Positions 1 to 8,584 of a DNA stretch of 64,000 bases are shown here, piece after piece. Both the position numbers and the translations under genes were made by a program. How positions within the stretch are numbered: position 1 is the first letter of the stretch; the number at the start of each line of letters is the position of its first letter. The notes below the pieces were generated by a model. That model had not been told where the DNA came from. It searched no databases and worked only from the letters and a program-made list of their open reading frames with translations. Source of the DNA: Sinomonas terrae (lineage in GTDB: Bacteria; Actinomycetota; Actinomycetes; Actinomycetales; Micrococcaceae); the NCBI RefSeq assembly GCF_022539255.1, contig NZ_JAKZBV010000001.1, forward strand, positions 558,001 to 622,000. The letters are read 5' to 3'.

Positions 1-663
1 GTTGTCGAGGGCCCGGATGATTCGGCCGTCGCGCACCACCATGACCTGCACGTCGCCGAGCGAGGCGAGCTTCGGCTTCCCGTCCTCGAGGTCGCTCTCG
101 GCGAGGGCGTCCTGCCAATCGGTGGGCGCCTCGTGCCACGCGGTGTGGTTGACCTTCACGCCCTTCGTGTACGCGAGGTGGCCGCCGAGGTAGCCGCTCG
201 CGAGCAGGACGCCGAGGCCCGCGAGGGCGAGCGTGCAACCAGCCCCGCGTCGGCCGGCCTTCCTCGCGACGAGCGAGGTCGCGTAGAAGCCGAGGGCCGT
301 TACGTTCAGTGCGGCGTGCGCGACGCCGATGCGGCTCGTCTCGCCGAAAGTGTCCGACCAGTCGTTGAGGCCGGAAGCCGCTGTCGGGACCGCGGCGACG
401 AGCCCCGCCCCGATGAGGACGTCGGCCGCCTGCTCCGTCGATTGCCCTCCGACGAGGTCGAGCAGCGAGGCCATCGTCCATGCGCCGATGGGGATGTCGG
501 TGATGACGGCGTGCAGCGGATGCCCGGTCGGGATGCCGCTGAGAAGATTTCGGACCATGCGGGGCTTGACGGCGACCTGGGTCGCTTTGCGGAGCGGATC
601 CCCGACCTTGTCGAGGAGCGGCCAGCGTTCGAGGCGGCTGACGGCGGCGTCCAACACGTTCAT
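1..663 (-). CDS. DUF2231 membrane protein with Rieske-type C-terminus (3' end outside window)
   Basis: The minus strand is open from an ATG at 663 to the window edge (221 codons, no stop) behind a GGAGG ribosome site. The N-terminal part carries the DUF2231 signature GHPLHAVITDIPIGAW at about residues 48-63, followed by hydrophobic segments typical of this small membrane domain. From about residue 190 the text (LGDVQVMVVRDGRIIRALDN) resembles the start of a Rieske [2Fe-2S] domain, and the two domains are often fused in actinobacteria. The iron-ligand motifs would lie beyond the edge, so the Rieske part is inferred from its beginning only. A role in electron transfer at the membrane is family inference. 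Confidence 0.8.
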   Translation of the reverse strand, partial: MNVLDAAVSRLERWPLLDKVGDPLRKATQVAVKPRMVRNLLSGIPTGHPLHAVITDIPIGAWTMASLLDLVGGQSTEQAADVLIGAGLVAAVPTAASGLNDWSDTFGETSRIGVAHAALNVTALGFYATSLVARKAGRRGAGCTLALAGLGVLLASGYLGGHLAYTKGVKVNHTAWHEAPTDWQDALAESDLEDGKPKLASLGDVQVMVVRDGRIIRALDN

Positions 664-751
664 TGCGTCCTCCTGTGCTGCGGACAGAGACACCGGAAGG
701 TTACCCCCGTGGCAATGATTGACCCAGACCCTACGCGGGTACTGGCCCGGC

Positions 752-1042
752 ATGAGCGAGAACGACCTGAACAGCGACGAGAGCATGGCTGAGAACCAGT
801 ACAAGCCAGGCAACCCCGACGACGAGCCCAAGGACTCGGGCGATCAGGCGAACGACATTCGTTTCAGCGAGGAGGAGCAGCTCATCCGCGAGCAGGCTCA
901 CGGGAACATGCCGCAGAAGGACGATGTCCCGCGCGATATGACGAATATCGATCAAGCCATGGCCGGAGTCGACGTGCCCGACGCCGACATCAAGGGCGGC
1001 GACGCGAGCGACGACCCGGCGCACTACGGCGAAGAGCAGTAG
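752..1042 (+). CDS. Small acidic hydrophilic protein, paralogue of the product at 1969-2169
   Basis: A 96-residue, very acidic, Asp/Glu/Gln-rich protein without membrane segments or signal peptide. The block DSGDQANDIRFSEEEQLIRE at about residues 29-48 is almost repeated in the short protein encoded at 1969-2169, so the two are paralogues. I chose the ATG at 752; an ATG at 785 is also possible, and neither has a strong ribosome site. It converges on the NmrA gene, with adjacent stop codons. Function unknown; proteins like this are often stress-related in actinobacteria, but nothing here shows that. Confidence 0.65.
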   Translation: MSENDLNSDESMAENQYKPGNPDDEPKDSGDQANDIRFSEEEQLIREQAHGNMPQKDDVPRDMTNIDQAMAGVDVPDADIKGGDASDDPAHYGEEQ

Positions 1043-1882
1043 TCACCTCGTGAGCAGCTGGGCGAGGCTGAGCGGTCGGCGGCCGGTGAGGCGTTCGACG
1101 TCGTCCGTCACCTCGGCGAGCTCGCCAGCCGCGATCGCGGTGTAGGTCGAGACCCAGGCGTCGTATTGCCACGGCGGGGCCGGCCACTTCTTCCGCGATT
1201 CGTAGGCTTCGTCGATCGTCTCGTTGTGGAAAGTGAACGGACGGCCGCGGACAGTCGAGATGACGTCCGCGGCCTCCGCGAGGGTCAGTGCGGGGCCCGT
1301 GAGCGTGTACGCAGTTTGCGCGTGCGCTTTCGGGTCCCGAAGCACCGCTGCGGCTGACCGGGCGACGTCGGCCTGTGCCACCGCGGCGACGCGGCCGTCG
1401 TCGGCCGGCCCCCGGATGACGCCTTCCGGGCCACCGAAGGGCTCGAGGAAGTCCAGGTAGAGGCAGTCGCGGAGGAACGTGAAGCCGAGGCCAGCGGCCT
1501 TGATGTGTTCCTCCGTGTGGAAGTGGTCGCGAGCGAGGGTGAAGACGGCGTCCGGCGCCGCTCCCATGAACGACGTGTAGACGATCTGCCGCACGCCAGC
1601 AGCCTTCGCCGCATCGATGAACGCCTTGTGCTCGTCCAGGCGGTTCTCGTTCTCCCGGCCCGACACCATGAACAGGGTTTCGACACCCTCGAGCGAGCGC
1701 TCGCAGAGCGCGCGGTCGCCGTAGTCGCAAGGAAGGACGACGGCGCCAGGCAGCTCGGGTGCCTTCGCCGGCGTCCGCGCTAGGAGCCGTAGCTCGACGC
1801 CAGCCTCGGCGAGTAGGCGGGAAACAAGGCCTCCAACGGTGCCCGTGACACCCGTAATGGCGAGCGGGGGAGGGGTGCTCAT
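1043..1882 (-). CDS. NmrA-family NAD(P)-binding oxidoreductase
   Basis: A 279-residue Rossmann-fold protein. The N-terminal TGVTGTVGG (about residues 10-18) is the nucleotide-binding glycine motif of the NmrA/QorB subgroup of atypical short-chain dehydrogenases. The segment VRQIVYTSFMGAAPDAVF near residue 105 matches the usual NmrA strand-loop, and there is no canonical YxxxK catalytic pair, as expected for this group. Likely a quinone/azo-type reductase or a redox-sensing NAD(P)-binding protein. The ATG at 1882 gives the usual short lead before the Rossmann strand; a TTG at 1906 behind GAGGG would add eight residues. Flanked by two small acidic paralogues. Confidence 0.8.
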   Translation of the reverse strand: MSTPPPLAITGVTGTVGGLVSRLLAEAGVELRLLARTPAKAPELPGAVVLPCDYGDRALCERSLEGVETLFMVSGRENENRLDEHKAFIDAAKAAGVRQIVYTSFMGAAPDAVFTLARDHFHTEEHIKAAGLGFTFLRDCLYLDFLEPFGGPEGVIRGPADDGRVAAVAQADVARSAAAVLRDPKAHAQTAYTLTGPALTLAEAADVISTVRGRPFTFHNETIDEAYESRKKWPAPPWQYDAWVSTYTAIAAGELAEVTDDVERLTGRRPLSLAQLLTR

Positions 1883-1968
1883 GAGGGGATCGTACGCTCG
1901 GTTCAACGAACCCTCGAATAGTCACCTGCCCTATGTTGTGTTGCCGATTGCAGGTCTACAGTGTGCGC

Positions 1969-2169
1969 ATGACAGAGCAGCGTGACACCCCCAGCGAGCC
2001 TCCTGACGACGACGCCGAGTCCCGCCCCGAGCGCAAGGACACGGGCCCAGGCGATTCTGGCGACGAAGCCAACGACCTCCGCTTCTCCGAAGAGGAGCAG
2101 CTCATCCACGAGCAGATCCGCCGGCACCGCGAGGAGCGCGAGCGGCGGGAGCGGGAGCAAAAGGGGTAG
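1969..2169 (+). CDS. Small acidic/charged protein, paralogue of the product at 752-1042
   Basis: A 66-residue protein starting at the ATG at 1969. The N-terminal half is acidic. The middle carries DSGDEANDLRFSEEEQLIHE, matching the 752-1042 product at 17 of 20 positions. The tail is a run of alternating Arg and Glu suggesting a charged single helix. No ribosome site is visible before this ATG. Function unknown; the conserved block suggests a shared binding role. Confidence 0.65.
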   Translation: MTEQRDTPSEPPDDDAESRPERKDTGPGDSGDEANDLRFSEEEQLIHEQIRRHREERERREREQKG

Positions 2170-2174
2170 CTCCG

Positions 2175-3383
2175 CTAACCCGCGACTGCATTGGCCACCG
2201 CGAATACGTCCGCCGGCATGGGACGCTGAAGGCGCCACGTGATGGCAATCGGGCGTTCTCCGTTGTGCTGGACATAGTCAACTGGCCCAAGACACGTATA
2301 TGGAACACCGGTCCCCCAGTCGTCCTTTGCAGCGCGACGCGTGAAGAGCAGGACCGTTGAGTCTCCGCTCAAGTACCGGCGCGCCGCCGGTGACGCGAGT
2401 GTTGTCGTACTCTGCGATTCCCAATGGAACAGCTCGGGCGAGATCGCATAGTCTCGGTACATTGTGGTCGGTGAATGTTGGGCCTCGTCCTTATCAAGTG
2501 TCACAAAGAAGACATCCGCGCCCGTGTTCTCGCACCACGCGACGCCCTCACGGTGGCTTCCGATTCGAGAGTCGTCCAAGCCCAACGCAGCAAGTACCTC
2601 ATACCGGTTATAGGTGGCGTGTGTATACAGCGGCACCTGAGCTAGGCCAAAGTGCGAGCTTCCTGCAGTTCCGAGCGTTCGTGGTGCATGGGCAGCATTC
2701 CGCACTCCGAGCTCGACAACCTGTGAAATCTCCCTGCACACCCATGGGAAGCTTCGTACGTAATCAAGTCCAGTGTCGTACGCCTCCTCACCCAGTCCGA
2801 ACTTTCGCTGCAATTCGAGCGTGAAGAAGATCATGCGTGCGAAAGCCTGCTCCCGCACGCCAAGCTCTTGGTAACGTGAGCCCACTGAGCTGAGCAGGGC
2901 GGTGTATGAGTCGGCACGTTCTCTGTCATCTACATGCAGGAAGCGTCCTATTTTGCGCAGCAGCTCTTGTTCGGCTTCCTCTGCCCCGACCGCAAGGGCA
3001 GCGGCGGCGACCTGCTCGAATATTGAATCCGGACTGATGAGCCTTGCTGTCCTCAGGTAACCCGTCCAGGAGTCTGCCGTGCCGCGGTAGACGTCTCGAA
3101 GCTCGCTGCCTGAGCGATCAAGATAATCCGCGAGGTAGGTGGTGCCGTAGGAGCGGATGTCTTCTGAAAGGGCGCGGCGAGTCAATCGTAATTGGGCGCG
3201 CACTCCTTCTAGCACAGTGCGCTGGGCGACACGGTCGAGGACGAGCTGGCAACCCGATGGTAGGGATGGGAACTCGGCTTCGATCTCCCGCCCTAGCTGC
3301 TTGCGCCCGATCCCAAGCAGCGCGCGATATTTGAGGTCGAAGCGGAACTGGCGATGCTGCTGACCGATAAAGTCGAGCACGGT
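2175..3383 (-). pseudogene. C-terminal (DUF3427) part of a helicase gene cut by insertion sequences
   Basis: This frame encodes the missing end of the helicase at 8873-10819. It begins with TVLDFIGQQHRQFRFDLKYR, the segment that normally follows helicase motif VI. It contains the DUF3427 block FFVTLDKDEAQHSPTTMYRDYAISPELFHW. Codons are complete on both sides of the insertion: 403 codons here plus 649 in the other fragment give a 1,051-residue protein. An ATG inside the insertion (3440) could express the fragment with foreign N-terminal residues. The DNA is visibly more A/T-rich than the neighbouring core genes, suggesting horizontal acquisition. Confidence 0.9.
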
Positions 3384-3390
3384 TAGACGG

Positions 3391-3402
3391 TATGGAGTAA
3401 CC
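3391..3402 (+). repeat. Left subterminal inverted repeat of the outer insertion element
   Basis: TATGGAGTAACC, 7 bp inside the left border; it pairs with the right copy at 8860-8871 at 10 of 12 positions. Confidence 0.6.
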
Positions 3403-3456
3403 GCCTTTCGTGGGTGGTTGCGGGCCGGGGCCTCGCTCACGCAGATTCGTGGGTTA

Positions 3457-3478
3457 CCGAGCAGAGTCCCCTGCTCGG
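3457..3478. terminator. Hairpin near the left edge of the insertion
   Basis: CCGAGCAG and CTGCTCGG form a perfect 8-bp stem with a 6-base loop downstream of the minus-strand IS110 transposase gene. No T tract follows on either strand, so it may be a structural element of the insertion sequence end rather than a terminator. Confidence 0.4.
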
Positions 3479-3521
3479 CCTATCCGACATGCGTGGGAGG
3501 TCCCGAATCTTCTATGTCGCG

Positions 3522-4604
3522 TCAAGCTGCTGCGAGTGCGTCGCGGTGGAGTGCGTTGAGGGTGCGGTAGAGGTGGCGGGCGAGGTATCTCTTGAGGCAG
3601 CGACGGATCTCGCGTGTGGTTCTGCCTTCGGCTGTGCGTCGTTCGGCGTAGGCACGGCTGTCGGGATCGTGGACCATTCGGGTGATGGTGGCCATGTGCA
3701 GGGCCCGGTTGAGGCGTCTGTCGCCTCCTCGGTTGAGCCGGTATCGGACGATGTTCCCGGAAGAAGCCGGGACGGGGCTGACCCCGGCAAGAGTGGCGAA
3801 AGCGGCCTCGGAGCGGACCCTCCCGAGGTGTGACCAGGCGGTGTAGACCACGGCGGCGGTGACCGGTCCTATGCCGGTCATCTCCAGCAGGGGCGCGGCG
3901 GGGCTAGCCTTGACGAGCTCGGATGTGCAGTGCTGGTTGTCCGCGAGCTCCTCGTCCAGAACGCGGATTCGTTTGGCAAGGCGGACCGCCTCCGTCCGGG
4001 CGGTGGCAGCCGCGACGCCCTCTTCCCGTGCCCGCCATCGCGCCATCTCCGTGACCTGGGTGGCTGAGAGGGGCCGGCGGGCGTCGATCCCGAGGTCGAC
4101 GGTCCGGGCCAGGGCAGTGAGTGCGTTGACCTTGGCCGTGCGCTCGAGCGTCATCTGCTCCCTTGCCGCGATGAGCACTCGCAGGGCAGCGCGCACGCCC
4201 TCATCCTGGCGTGGGATACGCAGGCGGGTGCCCTCGAGCGGGAGGGCTGCGGCCGCGATCGCGGCCGCGTCCAGCGGATCGGATTTCCCTGTGGTGGTTC
4301 GTGAGCGAACGTAGCCCCTGGGGGCTTCCACAGCCTCGAAGCCGGCCTTCACGACTGCCGCTGCGAGCTGGGCTCCATAGCTGCCGATTCCCTCGATGAC
4401 CCAGAGTGCGTCTGCGTCTCCTCCCGTGCGGCGGGCCGCCCAGTCGAGGGCCCTCCGCATGCCCGCCGCGGTGGCCGGGAATTGCTGGCAGCCGAGCTGT
4501 TCACCGGTCGCCGCGCGGACCATGGCAAGGGTGTGGGTGCGGGCGTGGGTGTCCACGCCGATGACGAACGGGCGCGTCTGTGCGACAGTAGTCTTCGCGG
4601 CCAC
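3522..4604 (-). CDS. IS110-family transposase (first copy, intact)
   Basis: A complete 360-residue DEDD transposase. The N-terminal RuvC-like domain shows Asp18 (FVIGVDTH), Glu71 (WVIEGIGS) and Asp109/Asp112 (KSDPLD). The C-terminal Transposase_20 domain starts near LLEMTGIGPVTAAVVY and contains LAGVSPVPASSG, with its catalytic serine region. The start is a GTG at 4604 behind an AAGGAA ribosome site. IS110 enzymes recombine DNA guided by a non-coding 'bridge' RNA made from the element's end, and the 298 bp upstream could hold one. It is divergent from, and clearly different in sequence to, the second IS110-type gene. Confidence 0.92.
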   Translation of the reverse strand: MAAKTTVAQTRPFVIGVDTHARTHTLAMVRAATGEQLGCQQFPATAAGMRRALDWAARRTGGDADALWVIEGIGSYGAQLAAAVVKAGFEAVEAPRGYVRSRTTTGKSDPLDAAAIAAAALPLEGTRLRIPRQDEGVRAALRVLIAAREQMTLERTAKVNALTALARTVDLGIDARRPLSATQVTEMARWRAREEGVAAATARTEAVRLAKRIRVLDEELADNQHCTSELVKASPAAPLLEMTGIGPVTAAVVYTAWSHLGRVRSEAAFATLAGVSPVPASSGNIVRYRLNRGGDRRLNRALHMATITRMVHDPDSRAYAERRTAEGRTTREIRRCLKRYLARHLYRTLNALHRDALAAA

Positions 4605-4902
4605 GGGGTTCCTTCCTCGAGTAGGGGCAGATGCTTCTGGCCGCGGCGCGGCCGGCGTCGGCCCGGGTGAAGGTCACTCCGAGGCATTCCTGTGATGGGC
4701 CACGGCCCCGCAGGGGTCGGGCAGTCTTCTGATCAAGCCATCGGTGTGGGCCGGGCGGGCGCCGGGCACCAACCCCATGGCTGGACAATTCGGGGCGAAG
4801 GCCTATGAAGGGGCCAGTGTTCATTCGAGTCACAGCCGAGGAGAAGGCGTCCAGCACCTACCCTGCCAGCCGGTCCCGGACCAGCCGCTCCAAGACTCAC
4901 AG
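4605..4902. other. Non-coding DNA between two divergent IS110-type transposase genes
   Basis: No credible gene in these 298 bp. It must hold the 5' end regions of one or both IS110-family elements. The two long leaders back to back are where bridge-RNA loci of IS110-type elements are expected. I could not delimit an RNA or the exact junction between the elements by eye. Confidence 0.5.
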
Positions 4903-5351
4903 GTGTTCATTGAGCGTACGAGTGTTGGGCTGGATGTGCACGCCCGTTCGGTTGCCGCGGCGGCGATCGACGGGGTGACCGGCGAGCTGGTGCAGGCCAG
5001 GCTCGCCCCGTCCGAGGAGGCGATCACGGGCTGGCTTGCTGGTCTTCCGGGCCCGATCGCCGTGGTCTACGAAGCCGGCCCGACGGGGTTCGGACTTGCG
5101 AGGGCCTTGACCTCACAGGGAGTCAGGTGCGTGGTCGCCGCACCGTCGAAGCTCCAGCGGCCATCGGGAGACCGTGTCAAGACCGACGCCAGAGACGCGG
5201 TGCACCTGGCCAGGCTGCTGCGCCTGGACGAGATCACTCCCGTGGCGGTCCCGACCATATCCCAGGAGTCCGCGCGTGATCTGGTGCGGGCCAGGGAGGA
5301 CTGCCGTGGGGACCTGATGCGCGCTCGGCACCGGCTCTCGAAGCTGCTGCT
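4903..5351 (+). pseudogene. IS110-family transposase (second copy), 5' part, interrupted by IS21
   Basis: Starts at a GTG (4903) and reads MFIERTSVGLDVHARSVAAA, the typical start of this IS110 branch, with the first catalytic Asp in GLDVH. Further acidic residues lie in VVYEAGPTG and KTDARDAVHL. The frame breaks after LSKLLL, where the IS21-family element begins. Joining it to 7933-8584 after removing one copy of the 6-bp duplication gives a clean 364-residue transposase, so this copy was intact before the insertion. Confidence 0.92.
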
Positions 5352-5447
5352 TGTCAGCGGCCATGAGATTCTCCCCATTGGCGGCCAGATAGTTCCCCGC
5401 TGACGGCCAGTTCTTTCTCCCCGTCCACGGCCAGTTGTTCTCCCCGG
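5352..5447 (+). repeat. Left terminal multiple repeats of the IS21-family element
   Basis: About four 22-bp units related to CGGCCAGTTNTTCTCCCC, the first at the very terminus; presumed IstA binding sites. Confidence 0.85.
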
Positions 5448-5486
5448 GTGCGGGATTCCTTCCGCCGGTCGTGGTGATGATCGCGG

Positions 5487-7019
5487 ATGAAGAGCAACGA
5501 GGAGATCATGGAGATTCTTGAGGCGTATGACCTCACCGGCAGCTACCGTGCCGCGGCGGAGCTCGCGGGGTGTGACCATCACACGGTGGCCAGGTATGTG
5601 AAGCTGCGGGCTGCCGGAGGGCCGGATCGCGAGAAGGGGCAGCGGGCCAGGCCGATCGACGGGTTCCTGCCGAAGATCGAAGAACTCGTCGAGCGCTCGG
5701 GAGGCCGGGTCCGGGCGGATGTGGTCCATGAGCGGCTGGTCGCGATGGGGTTCACCGGCGCGGAGAGGACCACGAGGCGCACGGTCGCGGAGGCCAAGGC
5801 GCAGTTCGCGGCGGGGCGGCGGCGCGTGTTCCGCCCCTGGATCGTCGAGCCTGGGCTGTGGCTGCAGTGGGACTACGGATGGGGGCCGAGGATCGGGGGC
5901 CGGGCGACGCTGCTGTGGTGCGCGTGGCTGGCGTGGTCGCGGTTCCGCGTCGTGATCCCGATCTGGGACAAGAGCCTGCCGACGGTCGTGGCGTGCATGG
6001 ATGCCACGCTGCGCAGGATGGGCGGGGTCCCGGCGTTCGCGCTGACCGACAACGAGCGCACCGTGACCGCCGACCACATCGCCAGGGTCGCGGTGCGCAA
6101 CCCGCAGATCGTGGAGATGGGCCGCCACTACGGGATGACCGTGCGCACCTGCGTTCCCGCCGACCCGCAGTCCAAGGGCGGCTCGGAGTCCACGGTGCGG
6201 ATCTCGAAGGCGGATCTGGTGCCCACGGCGGCGAACCTGCTCGAGGAGTACCGCACCTTCGGGCAGTTGGAGAAGGCGTGCCACGATTTCTGCGACGAGG
6301 TCAACGCCCGCCCGCACCGGGAGACACGGCAGGCGCCGGCGGCGATGCTCGCTGCGGAGCGGGAGCGGCTGCATCTGCTTCCGAAGGCGCCGTTCACGGT
6401 GGTGTTCGGGACCACCCGCCGGGTGAACTGGGACGCGACCGTGTCGATGAACGGGGTCCGGTACTCGGTCCCGCACGAGCTGGCCAACACCAGGGTCTGG
6501 GTGCGCGAGGCGGGCGAGGAGGTCATCGTCACCTCCGTGGCCGAGCGCGGGGAGGCCCGCGAGGTGGCCCGGCATGCGACCGGGCGTCCCGGGACCCCAG
6601 TCCTGGACGACGCGCACTACCCGCCCCGGGCGGATGAGGCCGCGGACCGCCAGCCCAGGGCGACCACCCCGGAGGAGGCAGCGTTCCTGATGCTCGGCGC
6701 GGGTGCCAAGGCGTGGCTGGTCGAGGCCGCCGCCGCGGGAGCCAGGCGGATCCGGGCGAAGATGGCCGAGGCCGTCGCGTTCGCCAAGCTCTACGGCACC
6801 GACCAGGTCGACCGGGCCCTGGGCACGGCCGCGACGACGGGCAGGTTCGCCGACAGGGACCTGGTCTCGATCCTGGGCTACCAGGCCGGGCTCGCCCACG
6901 TGGAGCCCTCCCGGGCCTCCGAGGCCCATTCCCTCCAGCCGGGCACGGGCGGCTGGGGCCGCCTCGATGGCTCAGAGCCCGCCGCCGCCGACATGACGGG
7001 CGAGGAGGAGGGCCGGTGA
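5487..7019 (+). CDS. istA: IS21-family transposase IstA
   Basis: A 510-residue transposase. An N-terminal helix-turn-helix is visible (YRAAAELAGCDHHTVARYVK, about residues 18-37). The DDE core follows with Asp in LWLQWDYGWGP, Asp in ALTDNERTV and Glu in SKGGSESTVR. The C-terminal part carries the YSVPHELANTRVWVR strand typical of the Mu-transposase-like beta domain. It binds the element ends and catalyses strand transfer with the ATPase IstB. Its TGA overlaps the GTG of istB (GTGA), as in most IS21 elements. Confidence 0.95.
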   Translation: MKSNEEIMEILEAYDLTGSYRAAAELAGCDHHTVARYVKLRAAGGPDREKGQRARPIDGFLPKIEELVERSGGRVRADVVHERLVAMGFTGAERTTRRTVAEAKAQFAAGRRRVFRPWIVEPGLWLQWDYGWGPRIGGRATLLWCAWLAWSRFRVVIPIWDKSLPTVVACMDATLRRMGGVPAFALTDNERTVTADHIARVAVRNPQIVEMGRHYGMTVRTCVPADPQSKGGSESTVRISKADLVPTAANLLEEYRTFGQLEKACHDFCDEVNARPHRETRQAPAAMLAAERERLHLLPKAPFTVVFGTTRRVNWDATVSMNGVRYSVPHELANTRVWVREAGEEVIVTSVAERGEAREVARHATGRPGTPVLDDAHYPPRADEAADRQPRATTPEEAAFLMLGAGAKAWLVEAAAAGARRIRAKMAEAVAFAKLYGTDQVDRALGTAATTGRFADRDLVSILGYQAGLAHVEPSRASEAHSLQPGTGGWGRLDGSEPAAADMTGEEEGR

Positions 7020-7813
7020 CGATCACAACGATGCAGACCGTGGTCGCCCGCGCCCACGGCGACCCGCTGGCCGAGGCCCTGGAGCTGACCCGCCGGCTGA
7101 AGCTGCCCCACATGCGCAAGGCGCTCACGGACCTGATCCCCACCGCGAAGGCCCAGCGCTGGGACCCAGCCGAGCTCGTGCGGGTCCTGCTCGCGGAGGA
7201 AGTCGCCGGCCGCGACCGCGCCAACCTGATCACCCGCCGCAAATCCGCCGGCTTCCCGGCAGGGAAGACCTTCGGCGACTGGGACGAGGAGCTCTCCCCG
7301 ATCCCGCGCCCGACCCAGGAAGCACTCAAGTCCCTCGAATGGGTCCGCCGGCGGGAGAATCTCGCGATCTACGGGCCGTCGGGGACTGGGAAGTCGCACT
7401 TCTGCGAGGCGCTCGGCCACGCGGCAGTCGAGGCCGGCATGATCGTGTCCTGGTTCGGGATCGAGGATCTCGGCGCCCTGGTGCGCAAGCACCGCGCCGA
7501 CGACTCCATCGCCCGGGCCCTGACCAGGGTCGTGCGCAGCGATCTGATCATCGTGGACGACATAGGCCTGCTCCCGGTCTCCCCAGACGCCGCCGAGGGG
7601 TTCTACCGCCTCGTGGACGCCGCCTACGAGCGCCGGGCGATGGCGGTCAGCTCGAACCTCGCCCCGGCCGGATTCGACGAGATCATGCCCAAGACCATCG
7701 CGACCGCGACGGTGGACAGGTTCATGCACCACGCCCACCGGGTCGAGACCAAGGGCGAGTCCTACCGCCTCGCCCAAGCCGCCTCCGGCAAGGGGGTGAC
7801 GCCCTTCCGCTGA
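7016..7813 (+). CDS. istB: IS21-family helper ATPase IstB
   Basis: A 265-residue AAA+ ATPase of the DnaC/IstB type. The Walker A motif is GPSGTGKS (about residues 116-123) and Walker B is IIVDDIGLLP (about residues 178-187). The start is a GTG overlapping the istA stop by 4 bp, behind GAGGAGG; an ATG five codons later is an alternative. IstB oligomers select target DNA and stimulate IstA. Confidence 0.95.
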   Translation: MTITTMQTVVARAHGDPLAEALELTRRLKLPHMRKALTDLIPTAKAQRWDPAELVRVLLAEEVAGRDRANLITRRKSAGFPAGKTFGDWDEELSPIPRPTQEALKSLEWVRRRENLAIYGPSGTGKSHFCEALGHAAVEAGMIVSWFGIEDLGALVRKHRADDSIARALTRVVRSDLIIVDDIGLLPVSPDAAEGFYRLVDAAYERRAMAVSSNLAPAGFDEIMPKTIATATVDRFMHHAHRVETKGESYRLAQAASGKGVTPFR

Positions 7814-7838
7814 CCCGACAGACAGTCCAAACCCGAAC

Positions 7839-7932
7839 CGGGGAATCAACTGGCCATACGTGGGGAGGAAAGATGGCCGCCACCGGGGAGAACAACTGGC
7901 CGTCCACGGGGAAAACCAACTGGCCGTTGACA
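7839..7932 (-). repeat. Right terminal multiple repeats of the IS21-family element
   Basis: Four units related to those at the left end, in inverted orientation, ending in TGACA at 7932. Confidence 0.85.
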
Positions 7933-8584
7933 GCTGCTGCGCCACGGGATCGTCTACGAGGGTGGGGACGCCTGGACCGGCGCCCACGATGCCTGGCTGC
8001 GGAAAGAGGCCGCTCTGCAGCTGGGGTCCACGGCTACCCGGACGGCCTTCGACTCCGGCTACGAGGCCGCCCTCGCCACGAAGTCCCGTCGTGGCCGGCT
8101 CGACTCCGCGATCGAAGAGCTGGCCGCCGAGAGCGAGTTCGCACCCGTCGTGCGCCGCCTGGGCTGCCTGCGCGGTGTGAGCACCCTGACCGGTTTTGCC
8201 CTCGCAGTGGAGATCGGGGACTGGCACCGGTTCACCGGGGCTACGATCGGCTCCTTCGTCGGACTCACCCCGTCCGAGCACTCCTCGGGCTCCTCCCGCG
8301 CCCAAGGACCGATCGCCAAGACCGGCAACTCCCACGTCCGCCGGCTCCTGGTCGAAGCGGCTTGGCACCACAGGGCCCGCTACACCGTCGGGAAGACCAT
8401 GCTCGACCGGTGGGATCTGGCCCCCGCCGCCGCGCGGGTCCGGGGCGATGAGGGCAACCGTCGCCTGCACGCCCGATGGGTGAAGTTCCTCGAGCGCCGC
8501 AAGCGCCCCACCGTCGCGAACGTCGCGATCGCTCGCGAGCTCGCCGGCTGGTGCTGGTCCCTGGCCGTCATGGACGACGACTGA
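7933..8584 (+). pseudogene. IS110-family transposase (second copy), 3' part
   Basis: Begins with the second copy of the 6-bp duplication and resumes the interrupted frame at LRHGIVYEGGDAW. The Transposase_20 domain is complete: LGCLRGVSTLTGFALAVEIG, then GLTPSEHSSGSSRAQGPIAK and GNSHVRRLLVEAAWHH. It ends with the natural stop TGA at 8582-8584. Without IS21 the gene would encode 364 residues. Confidence 0.92.

Larger units (their letters stand above)
5352..7932 (+). mobile_element. IS21-family insertion sequence (2,581 bp) inside an IS110-type transposase gene
   Basis: The ends are TGTCAGCGGCCA (left) and TGTCAACGGCCA (read inward from the right), the TGTCA-type termini of IS21 elements. The 6-bp target duplication GCTGCT lies at 5346-5351 and 7933-7938. 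Both ends carry four copies of a CGGCCAGTTNTTCTCCCC-like unit in opposite orientation, the usual multiple transposase-binding sites. It contains an intact istA-istB pair, so it looks potentially active. Confidence 0.95.
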
